A DNA stretch of 64,000 nucleotides from Megamerina dolium (lineage: Eukaryota > Arthropoda > Insecta > Diptera > Megamerinidae): NCBI GenBank assembly GCA_963854835.1, contig OY978526.1, positions 33,642,501 to 33,706,500 on the forward strand. Reading direction: 5' to 3'. Below, in pieces: positions 1 to 46,900 of this stretch (within the stretch, counting starts at the first letter, position 1; every line of letters starts with the position of its first letter). A program made the position numbers and the translations under genes. Under the pieces are notes generated by a model. That model was not told where the DNA came from and did not search any database. It saw only the letters and a list, made by a program, of their open reading frames with translations.

Positions 1-900
1 TTTTAAATTGGGGACATAACAATTTCGTATCTTTATATGAACGCACCCTTAAACTTTTTTAATCAACTGTCAATGTCAAAACGTTAGTTAAAGTCAACAT
101 TTTCATCGTGGTAAAGTTCACGAACCAGCAACGTTTGGAAATGATTAAAAAATACTACCGAAATTCTGAGTCGGCGGTCGCTACTTTAAGAGCGAAAAAT
201 CATATTCAGCGATGAAGCTCATTTCTGGCTCAATGGCTTTGTCAATAAGTAAAATATGCGTTATTGGTCAGCAACAAACCCACAAGTGCTTCTTGAGACA
301 CCGTTGCACCCGCAAAAAGTTACTATTTGGTGTGGTTTTCATGCCGGAGGTGTAATTGGGCCGTATTTTTTCGTGGATGAAAACGACCGTCATGTTACCG
401 TCAATGGAGAGCGCTGTCGTGCTATGTTGGAAGATTAATTGTGGCCAGAGTTGGATGTACTTGACATCAGCGGTATGTGGTTTCAACAAGACGGTGCCAC
501 TAGCCACACAGCACACGTCACAATCGATTTATTGCAAGGCAAATTCGGTGAACGTGTTATGTCGAGAAATGGTTCGGTCGAATGGCCGCCTCGTTCATGC
601 GATCTAACACCATTGGATTTCTTTTTATGGGGCTTTATCAACAAACCAGCAACTTTAGACGAGCTCAAAGACAACATCCAACGCGAAATTGTCAATGAAA
701 TGTGTGCTAGAGTGGTAAACAATTGGGTCCAAAGAATCGACCGCTGGAAACGGGCTCGTGGTGGTTATATGACCGAAATCGAATTTTATTCATAAAATGT
801 AATGCTTGCAATATATTCACAATAAATTTGAACTCAATATCTCAAATATTTCTGTGTTTTATTAATAGATAAATTTGTTATGTCCCTAATGGAAAACCCT
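1..900 (+). mobile_element. Internally deleted Tc1/mariner-family DNA transposon (non-autonomous relic)
   Basis: Inverted ends are visible: GGGGACATAACAATTT near 10-25, and its counterpart AAATTTGTTATGTCCCTA at 871-888. Similarity between the ends continues outward, so the true left end may lie at or before base 1. Inside, 118-198 reads as a transposase N-terminal piece (QRLEMIKKYYRNSES). It then jumps to the catalytic core at about 199 (IIFSDEAHFWLNGFVNK), so the middle of the HTH region is missing. The core continues through VTIWCGFHAGGVIGPYFF, QQDGATSHTAH and PPRSCDLTPLDFFLWG to a stop at 793-795. In-frame stops interrupt it near 250 and 436. The three acidic catalytic positions (SDE, QQDG, LTPLD) survive, but the protein cannot be made intact. 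An AATAAA lies just after the frame. The family is known to move by a DDE cut-and-paste transposase; this copy is dead. Confidence 0.8.
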
Positions 901-3900
901 TTATTTATTAGAGTTAAATATATTTAAAGGTCTGAATACATTTAGAAATATAAACATAATATGACCACTTAATAATTTAAAAGCCTTTTAAGCCGATGAT
1001 GAAATGATAATTAATAATCATAGCTTCGTTGCTTAAAAAATGCTATATCCTTAGACTTTAAAAGCCTTTTAAACTTTTAAAGACTTTTTGAAATATGTGA
1101 ATATGTGAAGAAACGACTAGAATTGAGATGGTTATACCTAGGAATTATAAAATAAGAGGAGTGGGTAGATTGTGAAAATTGTGTTTTATCATTTCACTAT
1201 CTAGGTGTTTTGGAATTCCAAAACGTTCCGTATATCCAAAAGCCAAAAGAGGCAAATTTGTCATAAATGTGACCAATGCATTGTATACCAAAATCGTATT
1301 GAGTCACATTATTAAATAAACGCTAACACGAGATCGCCTAGTGCTGTGGAGTCCAATTTATTATAAATAACTTTGAAATATGTAATGTGGGAAAGAATTG
1401 TATGTTTTACAAAGTTATCTCTAACTGCAGGTTGAGTGTGTAGTTTGTTGCAACACGTACTGGTAAAATCTAAACTCAATAGTCTTCCTTGAGATTTGCA
1501 ATTTGACGAGTTTGGGGAATGAAGGTCAGTATTAAGTTTATGGATCATATCATCAATCGTATAGGATCAGGGGAAATATACGATTGAATGTCGTCAGCGT
1601 AATCATGAATCAATATATCATTGGTAAAAAAGGCGAAATGAAATGGTCTAAAAATAGAACCTTGAGGTATACCAAAACTGCTACACAGTGAAGAAAACTG
1701 GAACACTATTTCGCGATGTGGGGACTACGTTCGTAGAATAACAAAACGGGACTGGTTGTAGATCAACATTAGTAAAGTCTGATAAAAACTTCTCGGGGCC
1801 CTAACCCGCATAATGCCACAATCGTTTTGTGGTAGGCTTAAAGGTCTTAGAAATAAGGGGACGTTATTTGTGTCTGCGATGGCACACTCAATTATGCATC
1901 AGTTGGTTAGCCATTTTGTTGCATTACAACCGCACAAAAAAGCCATGAAAAAGGAATGGTCTCAAAATAAACCCCAGAAAAACACCAGAAAGGAGTGAAT
2001 AGAAGGATAAAATGTCGTCCCCAACTCTGACTTGCTGTTACCTATTACTGAGTTAATTACAAAATTCATCGACAGCGCCCTTGCTGTAATTAAAATAGTG
2101 ATTCAACTTGTGACAGAGCAAGCAGAGGCACACAGAATCAAAGACTTTGTAGGAATTCAAGAAAAAAAGGAAGAAAGGTTAACTTAATTTGATCAAACGG
2201 AACATCGACAGCTTTTAACTTTAGTAGTGGTGGAGCTATGACTAGCCCGGAGCCCCTATTGAAAACATGAAATAAGCTTATTAATATGTGAGTAAGCGGA
2301 AATTTGCTCGCAAAATTTACCCAAGATGAGCAAAATACTAATTAATTTTAAGTTCTTCAGTATAATTGTAGCAATTGCCCCTAAGCTGGGCAAATTACAG
2401 CACAAATAAGTCTCCGTCGTTTAAGAACGGTGAGTTTGAAGGAGGCGCTGAATCGGAAGTATTATTGGAGTAAGATTTGGATCAAACGCAAGAAGGACTG
2501 GTACTTACACTAGGATTGACTAAACAAACAATTCCATATTGTTTAAAATTTTTGGAAATAATTCAAAAGCAAGAATCAATTGGGTTTCATATTAGCTGAA
2601 GACGAAAAACGTTTAATATTCATTATGCACATGGGAAATGCTGCTAGCTAGGAGAATGTTTTTTTTTTTTGCAACATGCAGTCACGTCATGAAAAATGGA
2701 TCCACTATGATAACCCAATTAATTAACAATGGACCTAGGGTCGTAGTGCAATACAACCCTCTAATAATGATAACCCATAAAAGAGGTAATCATGGTGGCC
2801 ACGTCGGCATGTTTCAAGATCGAAATATTCAGGGGAAAAGAAAGTATGTATATATATTTTGTGAAATTAGCTTGCTGTCATATATTAAGAGCTGGTTAAA
2901 CTGAATGAAACCATTACTGGGGCTATTTACCGAACACACGAAAACCATGTCCAACACTGCTCCAGGCATGACAAAATTATTCTCCTGCATTATAATGATC
3001 GTACATATGTTGTAACACCGTTCAACATATACTTGAAAACATCCAATTGGAAAGTTTACCCCCTTTGTCATATTAAATTTTGCCAGCACCTTATACGGTT
3101 TCTCAATGGGTATATTTGTATGTGTTTTTAAGTAAATGCAAAAGTAGCAATGATGCAAAGAAGGTAAAAAAAACACCATTTCATCTCTCAATTCCTGAAA
3201 CGAAAATCTCTATGCAGTAGTTCTACTATGTCAGTAGTAGCTGAAGTGATCTGCTATATATTTTAAGGCTTAAAAACATTAACATCAGAATGCGATAGTT
3301 GAAATGTTGAAAACCAAATAATAAAATCATATTTCAATATGTTATTTTAAAAGACAAAAGAACCCCATTCAGACATTCTTAAGCGAAACGCACATGTGCA
3401 CATGTGATGTTTTGATGTTCTTATTTCACAGTAAAAGGGCACCGCCTCAGTAATTAATGCTAAAGATGAATAAAAATAATGCATTCCCATGAGTGTGTGT
3501 GTGTGTGTGTGTGTTTATGTGTGCGACATAGGGCGAATGTTATCAAAGGATTTAATGTTGCTGCTATTCTGACATTCAGCAAAGTAATAACGATCAATTA
3601 AGAATGAAAACGGAGCAAATATTGTGTGTGTTGACATGTGCTTGAATATGAAGATCCTCATTAAAAAAAGAAAAACAAAACAAAAAAAAAAAAACAAGAC
3701 AGGAATTCTACGAAAGAAGTGCAGTTCTGCGCGTTTACAACTTGCCTCTGTTAAGAGTCGTTGTATGGGGGCTCTGTGCTCTGCACAAGTAATAATACGG
3801 GATCCTTGTGGTGAATTGAAAACAAAACAAATGAAAATATTAAAAATACTTTTGCAGCAGAAGTACCAAAACTAAGAAAATATATTTTTGTATGCGGCAT

Positions 3901-4330
3901 AATCATTTTGAAATGCTCCACATGCCACACAAATACATTTAACGGATTCTTTCAAATGCAAGCCGAAGGCACCACCGCCATATGACGATACATCACATCG
4001 CATACAGATCACATCGTACGAAGAAGAATGGTTGTAAGCGATCATTGATCGTCAATGCATTGTATTGCGCATACAAATTTGATGCATTTCGCTGTGTCAG
4101 TCTATCAGTAGGGCTTCAGTGGCATGGTTTAATTGGAAATTGTGCGGAAACTGTGTGTGTAGTATCATTTGGCTCGCAAAGGAAGGATTCACATTCACAG
4201 AGAAGTGGATCATTGGAGCATGCATGCAGTGATTACGGATTTAGTAGTGTTGGAATGTTTATCGCTATTATATCTCAATAAAATTTTAGAAACTCGAATA
4301 CTCGCATTGGGAGTATCAACTGTCAAATTG
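901..4330. other. Intergenic DNA, no supported gene
   Basis: No open frame here shows a recognisable domain or a convincing exon chain. The longest frames (about 120 aa on the - strand at 2829-3191, 99 aa on the + strand at 3982-4281) have no family resemblance and look like chance. A short GT run lies at 3493-3514. Otherwise the stretch is AT-rich and unremarkable. Confidence 0.5.
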
Positions 4331-4582
4331 TAGTTAAATATCATTGATGCTAGCTCGTTCTACTAGTTCTAGCACACTAGTGTTTGTGATGTGATATTGG
4401 CTTGGCTTTTTTTTTTTAGCGATAAGACGACGAACAATATCCGCTCGTATATTCCACGATACAACAGCGACAATTAAAAAGAGCTCCAATAGTAGGAGAG
4501 CATCGAAGAAAAAAAAGAAGAATAAGCGGAAGCGCATTGTAGACGTAGGGAATAAGTACTTAGCAGCAACTTGCTACAGTTG

Positions 4583-4608
4583 TGCTGCTGCTGCTGCTGC
4601 TGCTGCTG
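4583..4608. repeat. CTG/CAG trinucleotide microsatellite
   Basis: About eight uninterrupted CTG units upstream of the papilin start. Shorter CAG runs recur in the leader at 5141-5152. The tract may be transcribed if the Ppn leader extends this far, but nothing shows that it is. Confidence 0.8.
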
Positions 4609-5099
4609 GCAGTTGTTGCTACCAGTGTGTCTTCGGTGGTACATATTTGTATGCTGCTACCAAACACAATCGCTACAGATCGTGTGCGACGACAATGATG
4701 ACTAATATATCAAAGGCGAGCTCGACACAGATGGTCGAGGTACACTTTCGACGATCATCGCCTAACTGTGGTCAGTTGCTACTTGGCGCTCTTTCCCTAC
4801 GGGTGTGTTTTATGTGCGCGCAATCGTAAACGATAGACATGAGCTGTGATCCTGCATAATCAGAACATAATAAAAAAAAAAAGAAAAAGAAATAGAGTCA
4901 GGACTTTCGAACGAAAACAACAATAATTTAAATTCGAAATAATTCTTCCTTCCATTGGAGTGTAGTACTTATAGCATACCACCTAGAATACGATAAAAAT
5001 GCAAAAGCTTATGTGTCAATATCAATCGGTGATGTTCTAATTTTAACGTGTGATTTCATTTTTGAAATAAAATCTCCTCCGGAAGTGGAGTAGTGCAAA

Positions 5100-5187
5100 G
5101 AAATTTTAATATTAACTTTAAATAGTTCAGTTCAGAAAATAGCAGCAGCAGCGGTTGACGCAGTGTATAGCAGTAATAGCCAACAAA
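5100..5187 (+). promoter_or_regulatory. Probable papilin core promoter / 5' leader
   Basis: An initiator-like TCAGTT lies at 5127-5132, about 60 bases before the ATG at 5188. The ATG itself is in a good insect context (CAACAAAATGG). No TATA box is evident at the right spacing, and the DPE position is weak. This is inference from motif and position only; the true transcription start could lie further upstream, including the CTG-rich stretch near 4580. Confidence 0.3.
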
Positions 5188-38696
<33,509 letters not shown>

Positions 38697-39103
38697 ATTA
38701 CAGTGTGTACACGTCTCAAACGATGTACTGGCAAACGGTGTGCGCCCAGTTTTCCATATTTGCAATCGACACACAAATTGCACAAGCTCTATAGACGATT
38801 ACCAAATATTAAGCATGTTTTTTACAGAGTGCACAATCCTCAGGCCGGTTGAATGTACACCTAGGCTTAGTCATAAATGTATTTAATTTAATAATAACGG
38901 CACTATCACGAACCACCGTCACAAAACTTACACACTCTTCCTCAAGATAGCTCCTTTGAACTAAGTTAGCTTTTAATTTTGTTCCTATTTATTGTCGATC
39001 ACTTTTACTCCTACCGTATCAACAATTTAGTCTGAAGTGCCTTGTGTTTAGAAAATTTGTGCATTGATTTCTAATACCTATTTTTGTTTTTTAAGAGTAA
39101 TTC

Positions 39104-39109
39104 AATAAA
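39104..39109 (+). terminator. Ppn: Probable Ppn polyadenylation signal
   Basis: AATAAA lies about 410 bases after the stop at 38696 in an AT-rich 3' region. A second AATAAA-containing stretch follows near 39144. Position is the only support. Confidence 0.45.
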
Positions 39110-39378
39110 ATGTTGTAAATAACTTAACGAATAATTAAAGGAAATAAAATAACGAATAATTTAAATATGAACGTTTTTCTTGCAAGAAATAACAACACTG
39201 TTTTCTCAATGAGCCAACAACAAAAATCAATATTTATTAACCCCTCTAGGTTAACACACACAGCCAGCTGATTAGATGTCATGCGCACTGCAGTTCATGA
39301 TGCACTCATGCAGTACGTCGTTGTAAGTTGGACATTATACATTTAGATTCAGTTTGATAAATAGGGAATAGCAAGCCG

Positions 39379-40539
39379 ATGTTGGATGATAGTGGCATAG
39401 ATAGCGAGGATAAACACTCCAACACAGTGTTCGATGATGTTCCTATGGTATGGTGTCTTCATTTGATCCTTTGTTTATGCGATTGTTAATACATTTCATA
39501 TTTCATCATGTCTATAGGCGCCTTATAAGAGTGACACCAATGAAGTGGCAATGAAGCATATGGACGACTTGGAAGTTGTCTTTAGAGGTGCCACTACGGG
39601 TGATGGCGGCTCTAGCTTAGATGCAAGTCGTCAAAATTCAATTGCAAATGCGACGTCAGCTGATAGTGAAGACGAAACAGTTGTCAAAATGCAGCCACAA
39701 CGGCCACTAAATACGTGTCGCATTCTCCAACGCAAGCTGGAGTTGAAAGTCGAGCGAGCAAAACGTAACTATACGCAACACCAGGAAGAACATGTTTGTA
39801 TTTGATTGAGTTGGAAAATCTGAAATCTCTTTCTGTTACTCTTCATTTACATTTATAATTTTCACTGCCTTTAGACGAAGAAATCACAATCGGCGAATAT
39901 GATTCCCATTAACAGACTGCCGATTCCTGGTGATCTAGAACAAAAACCTTTAGTTGATTACAAATCGGACAGTAGGTAATACAATAAGTAATATCGTGTA
40001 TGATGCAATAATATAAGGTATCCACTTGCCAACTCATGTAATCAATTCTTGTTAGCTGTGGTAAAATATTGTGAATTTAGAATCTACTTTTTTAACATTT
40101 TCCTCTTGTAAAAATCTATGAAAAAGTCGATACTAAAATTAACAATAACTATTGAACTGTTTATATTAGCTCTTCTTCGGTACATATTTGTGTTCATTTT
40201 CCACAAGTGCAACCGATTTTTTATGGCAATCGGCTACCTTAAAATTGTGTCATGTCTGTGTGTATTTGTTTGCGATTATTTAATAAAAGTACTTTTAACA
40301 TTCTTACTAATAGTGACGAAGAAGAAGAAATCACTTTCTTTCCTGCAAGACTTAAGCATACGAAAAAGCATAAAAGGGCAGAACTATCGGATACATTTAG
40401 TATACAGGAAATGACAATAGACTCTGAACTCGATTCAGATGAAAGTGGATCGCAAAATTTGGAGCTATTGCCGCCAATGATGAAATCGAATCTACTGGAG
40501 AAGTTAAAGAGCTGCTTTCACTGTTCGAACGCTAGTTAA
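39379..40539 (+). CDS. Small acidic protein of unknown function (4 exons, 223 aa)
   Basis: Exons 39379-39447, 39518-39793, 39875-39975 and 40314-40539 join with GT..AG introns and compatible phases (69+276+101+226 = 672 nt). The protein starts MLDDSGIDSED and ends CFHCSNAS. It is rich in Asp, Glu and Ser, has a basic stretch (RKLELKVERAKRN) in exon 2, and crosses exons 3/4 as YKSDSSDEEEEITFF. That is a good casein-kinase-2-type acidic serine patch, followed by the basic ARLKHTKKHKRAELS. No signal peptide, membrane segment or known domain is visible, so a nuclear or cytoplasmic role is possible. I do not recognise it. Support comes from the four clean splice pairs, frame continuity, the AATAAA at 40596, and its fit between Ppn and the convergent dynein gene. 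The start codon is the first in-frame ATG of exon 1; an upstream non-coding exon cannot be excluded. Confidence 0.75.
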
Positions 40540-40595
40540 TATTTCTAATTTTTACAAGATGTACTGTATGTCTCTATGACCAATATGATTCACAA

Positions 40596-40601
40596 AATAA
40601 A
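40596..40601 (+). terminator. Polyadenylation signal of the small gene
   Basis: AATAAA, overlapping a second AATAAA-like word, lies 57 bases after the TAA at 40537-40539. The spacing is typical of a short 3' UTR. Confidence 0.6.
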
Positions 40602-40880
40602 TAAATATTGTGATTCTGAATGATGTAAGTGCGATGAAATATTTCTTAATATCATCAATCACATGTACCTGTATATTCAAAGGTATTGGGTGTATCGGAA
40701 GGGTGTAACTCATAGAGTTAAATTGTGACTTGCAATTCATCAATTCAATTTATACATCACAAAGTTGCAAAAAATGATGGAAATTGCATTCAATAAATTA
40801 GCTTTAACAATTTTGTCAAGAGGTACCTATGATACTAAAACAACATTATCAATGTATGTACACAAAAACAACACCATAAC

Positions 40881-40890
40881 TATTTATTAA
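40881..40890 (-). terminator. Dnah10: Possible Dnah10 polyadenylation signal
   Basis: TATTTATT on the + strand reads AATAAATA on the - strand, about 65 bases past the dynein stop at 40954-40956. It faces the small gene's signal across about 280 bases, so the two genes are tail to tail. Confidence 0.4.
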
Positions 40891-40953
40891 GGAACTCAAA
40901 GTTGTTCATATTATAAACATATGTAAATGTACGTATATAATAAAAAATACTTT

Positions 40954-43900
40954 TTAATCCCTGTTCAATGTGAGGCAGACGCCTTGCAATACCCAATGAC
41001 TGAGATCCTCGGTTGTTGCCAGGTCGGCTTCGAACACAAGACCGACACCCATAGCATTGCGTCGCAGTGAAGTTGTATACACGGGAGCACGAAAAGTGTT
41101 CTGTTAGGAAGAAATTAACAAAAATTGTATTAGAAATACATAGAATGCGCATTGTACGTCGTTAAAGCTGCTACTGCCACCTATTTAATCACCTGCAATT
41201 TAAGCCTGTGCACCTCAAGTGGCACCACGGAAAGTATTGGAAGATCCTCGACAAGTATTTTTGGTTGTGATCTCGCAAGTTGATTAATTTCTAAATCCCA
41301 GCGTCCTCCTTCTATGTAGAGACCATAAATATAGCAACCCTGATAGATACGGTACAGAGAAGAATTTGCAAAGATAATATTCGATTATAAATATAATGCT
41401 CGCCGAATCGTATCGAAATAAATGAGCAACATACCGTAGCGGGTCGTTCTTCCACATCATCCGGATCAGTGTAACTGGTTACACATGTGTACAATGTGGA
41501 TCTGTCTAGAGGCCATCCATTTTTCCGGCAAGCCATCTGTTAGCAAATCCATCGGCATCGGTATAAACAAGCAACGAATGCACAATTAATAGTACTCACC
41601 TGCACCAAGGCGGTGAGATAGCTTTGTGGTATATGCAAACCCGAAAGCCACATAACAAGTGGTTCGCCCGATATTGACCAGTACTTGAACTGCGTTGAAC
41701 GATTCTGGAAATGAGAAAAAGTGAAAATTTATAAAGAGAAAATTTAAAAGATACAACAAAAAATAGAATAAATATATAAAACAACCCATAAATTCACCTA
41801 CTTGCAAATGCTCCATCCAAGCACCAAGTTGTTTACATGTGTCAGGTGCAAGCTTACGCCAGTCGTTTGGCAGCAGTCCGTTGAACAACGAGTTGGCAAT
41901 ATTGTCCAGAATATTATCCATTCCGATTTCACCTGCTATTGCCTGAAAAGTAAATAAGACCAATGATGAAAGCCATGGCCAGTAGTTGAGATCATTTAAA
42001 AAATCTGTCGATTGAATGTACAAACAAGGTAGCAGTGATTTGTATGTAGTATATATATAAAAATTTTTCAATCTGTGAGATACTCAGAATATTTTATAGC
42101 GGTTCATTTAATAGAGAGGTTAAACTTATCTCTCCTTATATTATTATTACTATAATTGTTCTTGGGAAAGCGTTGCGAGCAAGTGACTTACTTAAAATTT
42201 TGCTCGGCGATAACGCTTTCATCTCACACCCCGGGATCTAGGATAAAACCATTGGTAGCGCTGGGCATTATCCTAAAATATGAGCTGTAGATTTATCTTC
42301 ACCATGCAGAATCAGTAGGAGCTATCGGAGAGAATTCACATTTTTGTCAGACACCGTTTCAGTTTGAAGAACCTTCAAACTCAACTCTTCGTAAATGACA
42401 TGCAGTCTTTTTTTTTATTGTCTAATTTTGTGTAGCTCAATCCGACCTTTATTCGAGTTTTTGACTTCCTCCACGACTTGAAATACTCCTCAGAGCATAA
42501 ATGTTTTTGAACAGTAAAGATAAATTTTTCGTCAAAATTTAAACGCGTTCCCAGTGTTGTTTGTGAGCATTTAAAGATTTTTTCATGACTCACAATTCTA
42601 AGATTGAACTTTTAAAGGATATAAGTTCAGTCCAATTAATTCCACTATGTGGATGATATATCGCACTTGGAGGTAATCGAATGGAGTGTACGTTCTTGTG
42701 AAGAGCTCATAGGAACCTACATACACTACTCCATTCGTTTTTATGCCAATCGATATATATGTATGCATGTATGTACTACTTAGCAAATTACTCCAAACAC
42801 TCGGATGCACAAGTAAAGCTATCACTAGCTTTACTCACATTTATAAAGAACAAATTTGGTTATAATATATGGTAATGGTAATGGGTTGAAAGCTATGGTT
42901 TAAGTTTGTTCATATTGGTTCATTTCATGGAGTGGTTGCAATATAACATATTTAATCAGCTAATCACAATTATTTAATAAAATTAATCGAAATGAATATG
43001 AAGTGGTATCATAATGGTCCAAACTGAATACACCATGGCCTGGTGTATTGGAACAATTGATATACAATTTAGTAAAGGGTGTGTATATGTGTTTGCTATT
43101 TTGTGTCATTTTGAGTTTAATTTGAAAAGTTTAATTAAAACATTCCATTGTGTATATATAAGAGTGCGAATGTGTATGTGTGTACCCGTGAGTTTGTTGT
43201 TACCACTGTTACCATTGTCGTAGCTATTGTGATATTGACTTTTCGTTTGTCTAGTGTATGTGTATGCATTCAAACATATACATATCTTCATGTGTGTGTG
43301 TGTCTGTGTATGTAAATGTGCATGTGAGCAAAATAGTCAAATAAAGACACCACCACACCTAAATGGCAATAAATGAATGAATGTATATATAATTTTTCGG
43401 ATTCAATTACCTTTCTAAGCAACTCCAGCGTCTTCTTAATACGCGTGACAAGCAGATTGAAGCGATCTAATTCTTGCAATAGCACCACACCCGTTGGAGT
43501 TATGTTCATTTGAATTTGTTTCTTTACACGCCACACTTCAAAGGCTGTCGGTAATTTCTCAAGAATATCAGAGGCGACGTTATCAATAAAGTCATCTCGA
43601 CTAATGCCGCCCATTACGTCACCTGTTTTGTTTTAAATATATGTTAGGGTAATATTATTATTATTTTTTTAATTAATAGTAATAATTACTATTTTTATTC
43701 TAATTAGCTGGGTTGACGTACAGAAAATTTGTAACAAATTCGTCGGATATTAATTGTTTGGTTCATTATAGGTTTTTAGCCATTATTGTGGTATCAGGAT
43801 CTTATCAAACACTTTATATGTGTGCATATAGACGGTATCTGTGTAGGTACGTATTAACCAATTGTAATTTTTCTTTTCAATCAAGGCGTAACTCCTTTGA

Positions 43901-46900
43901 TTTATGAGTCAGTCAGTGGTAGGTCAAAATAATCATGGCAAACGATGCATTTCCCATACCACCCGTGCATATTTCATATACATATATGTGAATAAACTAT
44001 ATACTTATATTGTATTTGCATTTAGACGATACTTAGTTACGAATTAATTTCCATATTAAAAAAGAAAAACAAAAAAACGTACAACACCCACAGTCACTCC
44101 TACTAACTCAAAGAGTATGGAATAGTGTATAGAAAATATCAATTTTCATTTCCTCTCAAATACAAGTGTCATAATTTTATGTGTCTGCAGTCATTTATCA
44201 TCTTACATAATGAAAGTCTAACAAAAGTTAGCTAAATCTTTTTAGTTTTATATTTCTGATTACTGTGATTTTCCTGTACTCTTTTTCAAAATAGGATATC
44301 TAGAGCGATTCCGAAATTCAATTTTCCAAATATCCCAAAATCAGATGGCACTACATTCGCAAAATATGATGTGAGAGGAATTTTGTCAATGTCTATATTG
44401 ATTCATTATTCGATTCCCGTTTTGAAATTCGATCACTTTAGATGTCAATAAATATTCTTTTGACTCATCTAATTGTTTTTTTCGTGAATTCCGCATGATT
44501 GTGTAATGTTCGTAATACCACCGTAGCATTCAAATTTAATTCATCAACTATCATTTCTTAGATTAATCTTGGATCTTTAGGATAATTGACATCTATTACT
44601 TTGAATGTTCATCTTAGAGGAATTATCCAAAGTGAAATGTGTAAAATTTCTCTCAATTTTTGTTTCATCTAAAGAATAAGCTAAAGATGAACGATAACTC
44701 TTATTTAGCAGCTCAAACTTTTGATGAAAGTGCAGTTCATCGAAATGTTGATTCATCTAAAGTGAAGATACAGTGAAATATATAAGCAAATGCACCGTTC
44801 ATTTCTGTCCCATTCACTATATTATAGTGACTACAGAACAGGATGAAAATAACAAAATAAATATTAAATAAAGAATGATTGTTATGAATAATTTTAAACA
44901 GCGTGATTCACTTTGAATGTACATCAACACAGATACAGAGTAAATTTCACTTTTCTCAATTTTATATTTCAACACTGACACATGTGTATCATCGACGAAA
45001 ACTCGTCGAGCCGACCCCAGGGATTCCGCGACGTTTGACTCCGTGTATCTCTGGATGATTTATCGTGCGTGACCTTTCGTCATGTTGATTACTTAATTTA
45101 TGATGCAATTATTTTAACTTTTTTGTTTTAAGTTGATTGACCGACGAAGCTAATTCGCAAATCGTTATCTTATTTCCGCTAAGAAGACTTTTCAGCAATG
45201 GAGACACCACCTTCTGCAGTACACTAATGCGAGCAAGACCGAGCTGTTAATAATCTAAGAGTCAAAATGACTAGTTTTATATGTATAAACACATTTAAAC
45301 ATGCAAAATGCAAATATATTGTAATTAATTTTCAATTATAGCTTCAATTTTGAACTTACAAACACTTTTGGGATTGTCTATATCATTTCGTCGAAATAAT
45401 ATCTGTTACTAATTTAAGATCCGACAGGATTTTATATCAATCACGACTATAATTATATTTAGGACAAATAGATAGGAGATGCTGGACATCTTCCAGCATT
45501 TTGCATGCAGCAAGGCTGTCGTTGAAGTTGGCCGTTGAAGTTCGCTAGACTCCGACACACTCCGTTGCTGCTGTGACTCGTTCCCAGCTCTCGCTATAGT
45601 TGTGGCTTTTTCCACTATCTGATTACCTCGTACGTAGTTTATTAACTTCCACTTCTCTGTTTTTTGTTGTGTTTTTTTCTATGGACAGCACTTGTACTGG
45701 ACAGCACTAGAAAATTGCTTTCATCTTCGCTAAGGATATTAAAACGATTTTGGTTATAGCTCGAATAAGTTTCCTCCACCTCACGATTGGAAATCTTTTT
45801 AATGATAATTATTTTTTTTAATTCGGTCTCTTTTCTCCACACCCTATACTTCATTTTTTCCTTGGAGTCATGATTCACATCTCCACAAAGTATGCATTCC
45901 ATCGATATACAAGGTCGCTCACAACCTCCAATATTACTGCACTTTAGGCATCTTTTCCTTATCCTGTACGACTTCTCCGTGTGTCCAATTCTGCCACAGT
46001 TATTGCATTGTCGGACTGGCGGATGATAGTCATCCACTTTCATAACTGTGTAGTCCAGAACCACTTTATTTGGTAACTCATTCCCCAGAAAGCCCATTTT
46101 AACCGAGAAGGTTGCTGTCAAAATTTCTTTATATCCCTGTTCTCTTCTCAGAAATCGTTGGACCGATGCAACTTTGAATTCACTTTTTTAAATTTTGTTT
46201 TATGTACTCATTCGTCACATCTATAATTACTCCAAAGGTTTCCAAAAACCCTCTTGGCACAAAAGCCCTCCTCAATTTTTTTTTTTGTTCTAAATTCGCA
46301 TTTGTTATAAATGCATTTGCATAATCCACATTTTTAAAAGAAATTTTGTACAAAGATACCCCAATGGCAAACATTTTTTCTATGACAGTTATATTAAAAT
46401 CACGGATCTTTTCGTGAAAAAACAGACCGCTTTTTATTCTGTTATTTTTAATTTCATCTGATTGGGATGTGTCCACCAAAGCACATACTGTACCCATACG
46501 ATCCTTTGAAAATGTAATAACTCTGATAAATTGTCTTTCCTTGAAAAAAGAAAATGGGATGGCCTAACATTTACAGATTGATCATATCATTACCCGTTAT
46601 TTTCGATTCCGGATTTATTGGAGCTATTTCACAAGCATTTTTATGCACACACACAGACTGAACACTATTTTAGACAACCAGCTCGCTCAAGATCTCAGAC
46701 GGTAATGTGTATAGTCTTTTTGAAAATTAATTGAAAATTGTTACAAGGACGCATTTGATTTACATGATTTATTGATTGAATTCGTAAAAAATTTGGTGCA
46801 GTGGAATAGTCGATCATAAAGCAGCAATATTTCTTTTTCTCTTTTAAAGTCTGTCCAATAAGAGACGTTTGTCAATTTCAGATTATTCGAAAACTAAACG

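Noticed and set aside
3982..4281. 99-aa + strand frame upstream of Ppn as an upstream exon or gene
   Set aside because: No family resemblance, no donor that would join it in phase to Ppn exon 1, and no need for it, since the signal peptide is complete without it.
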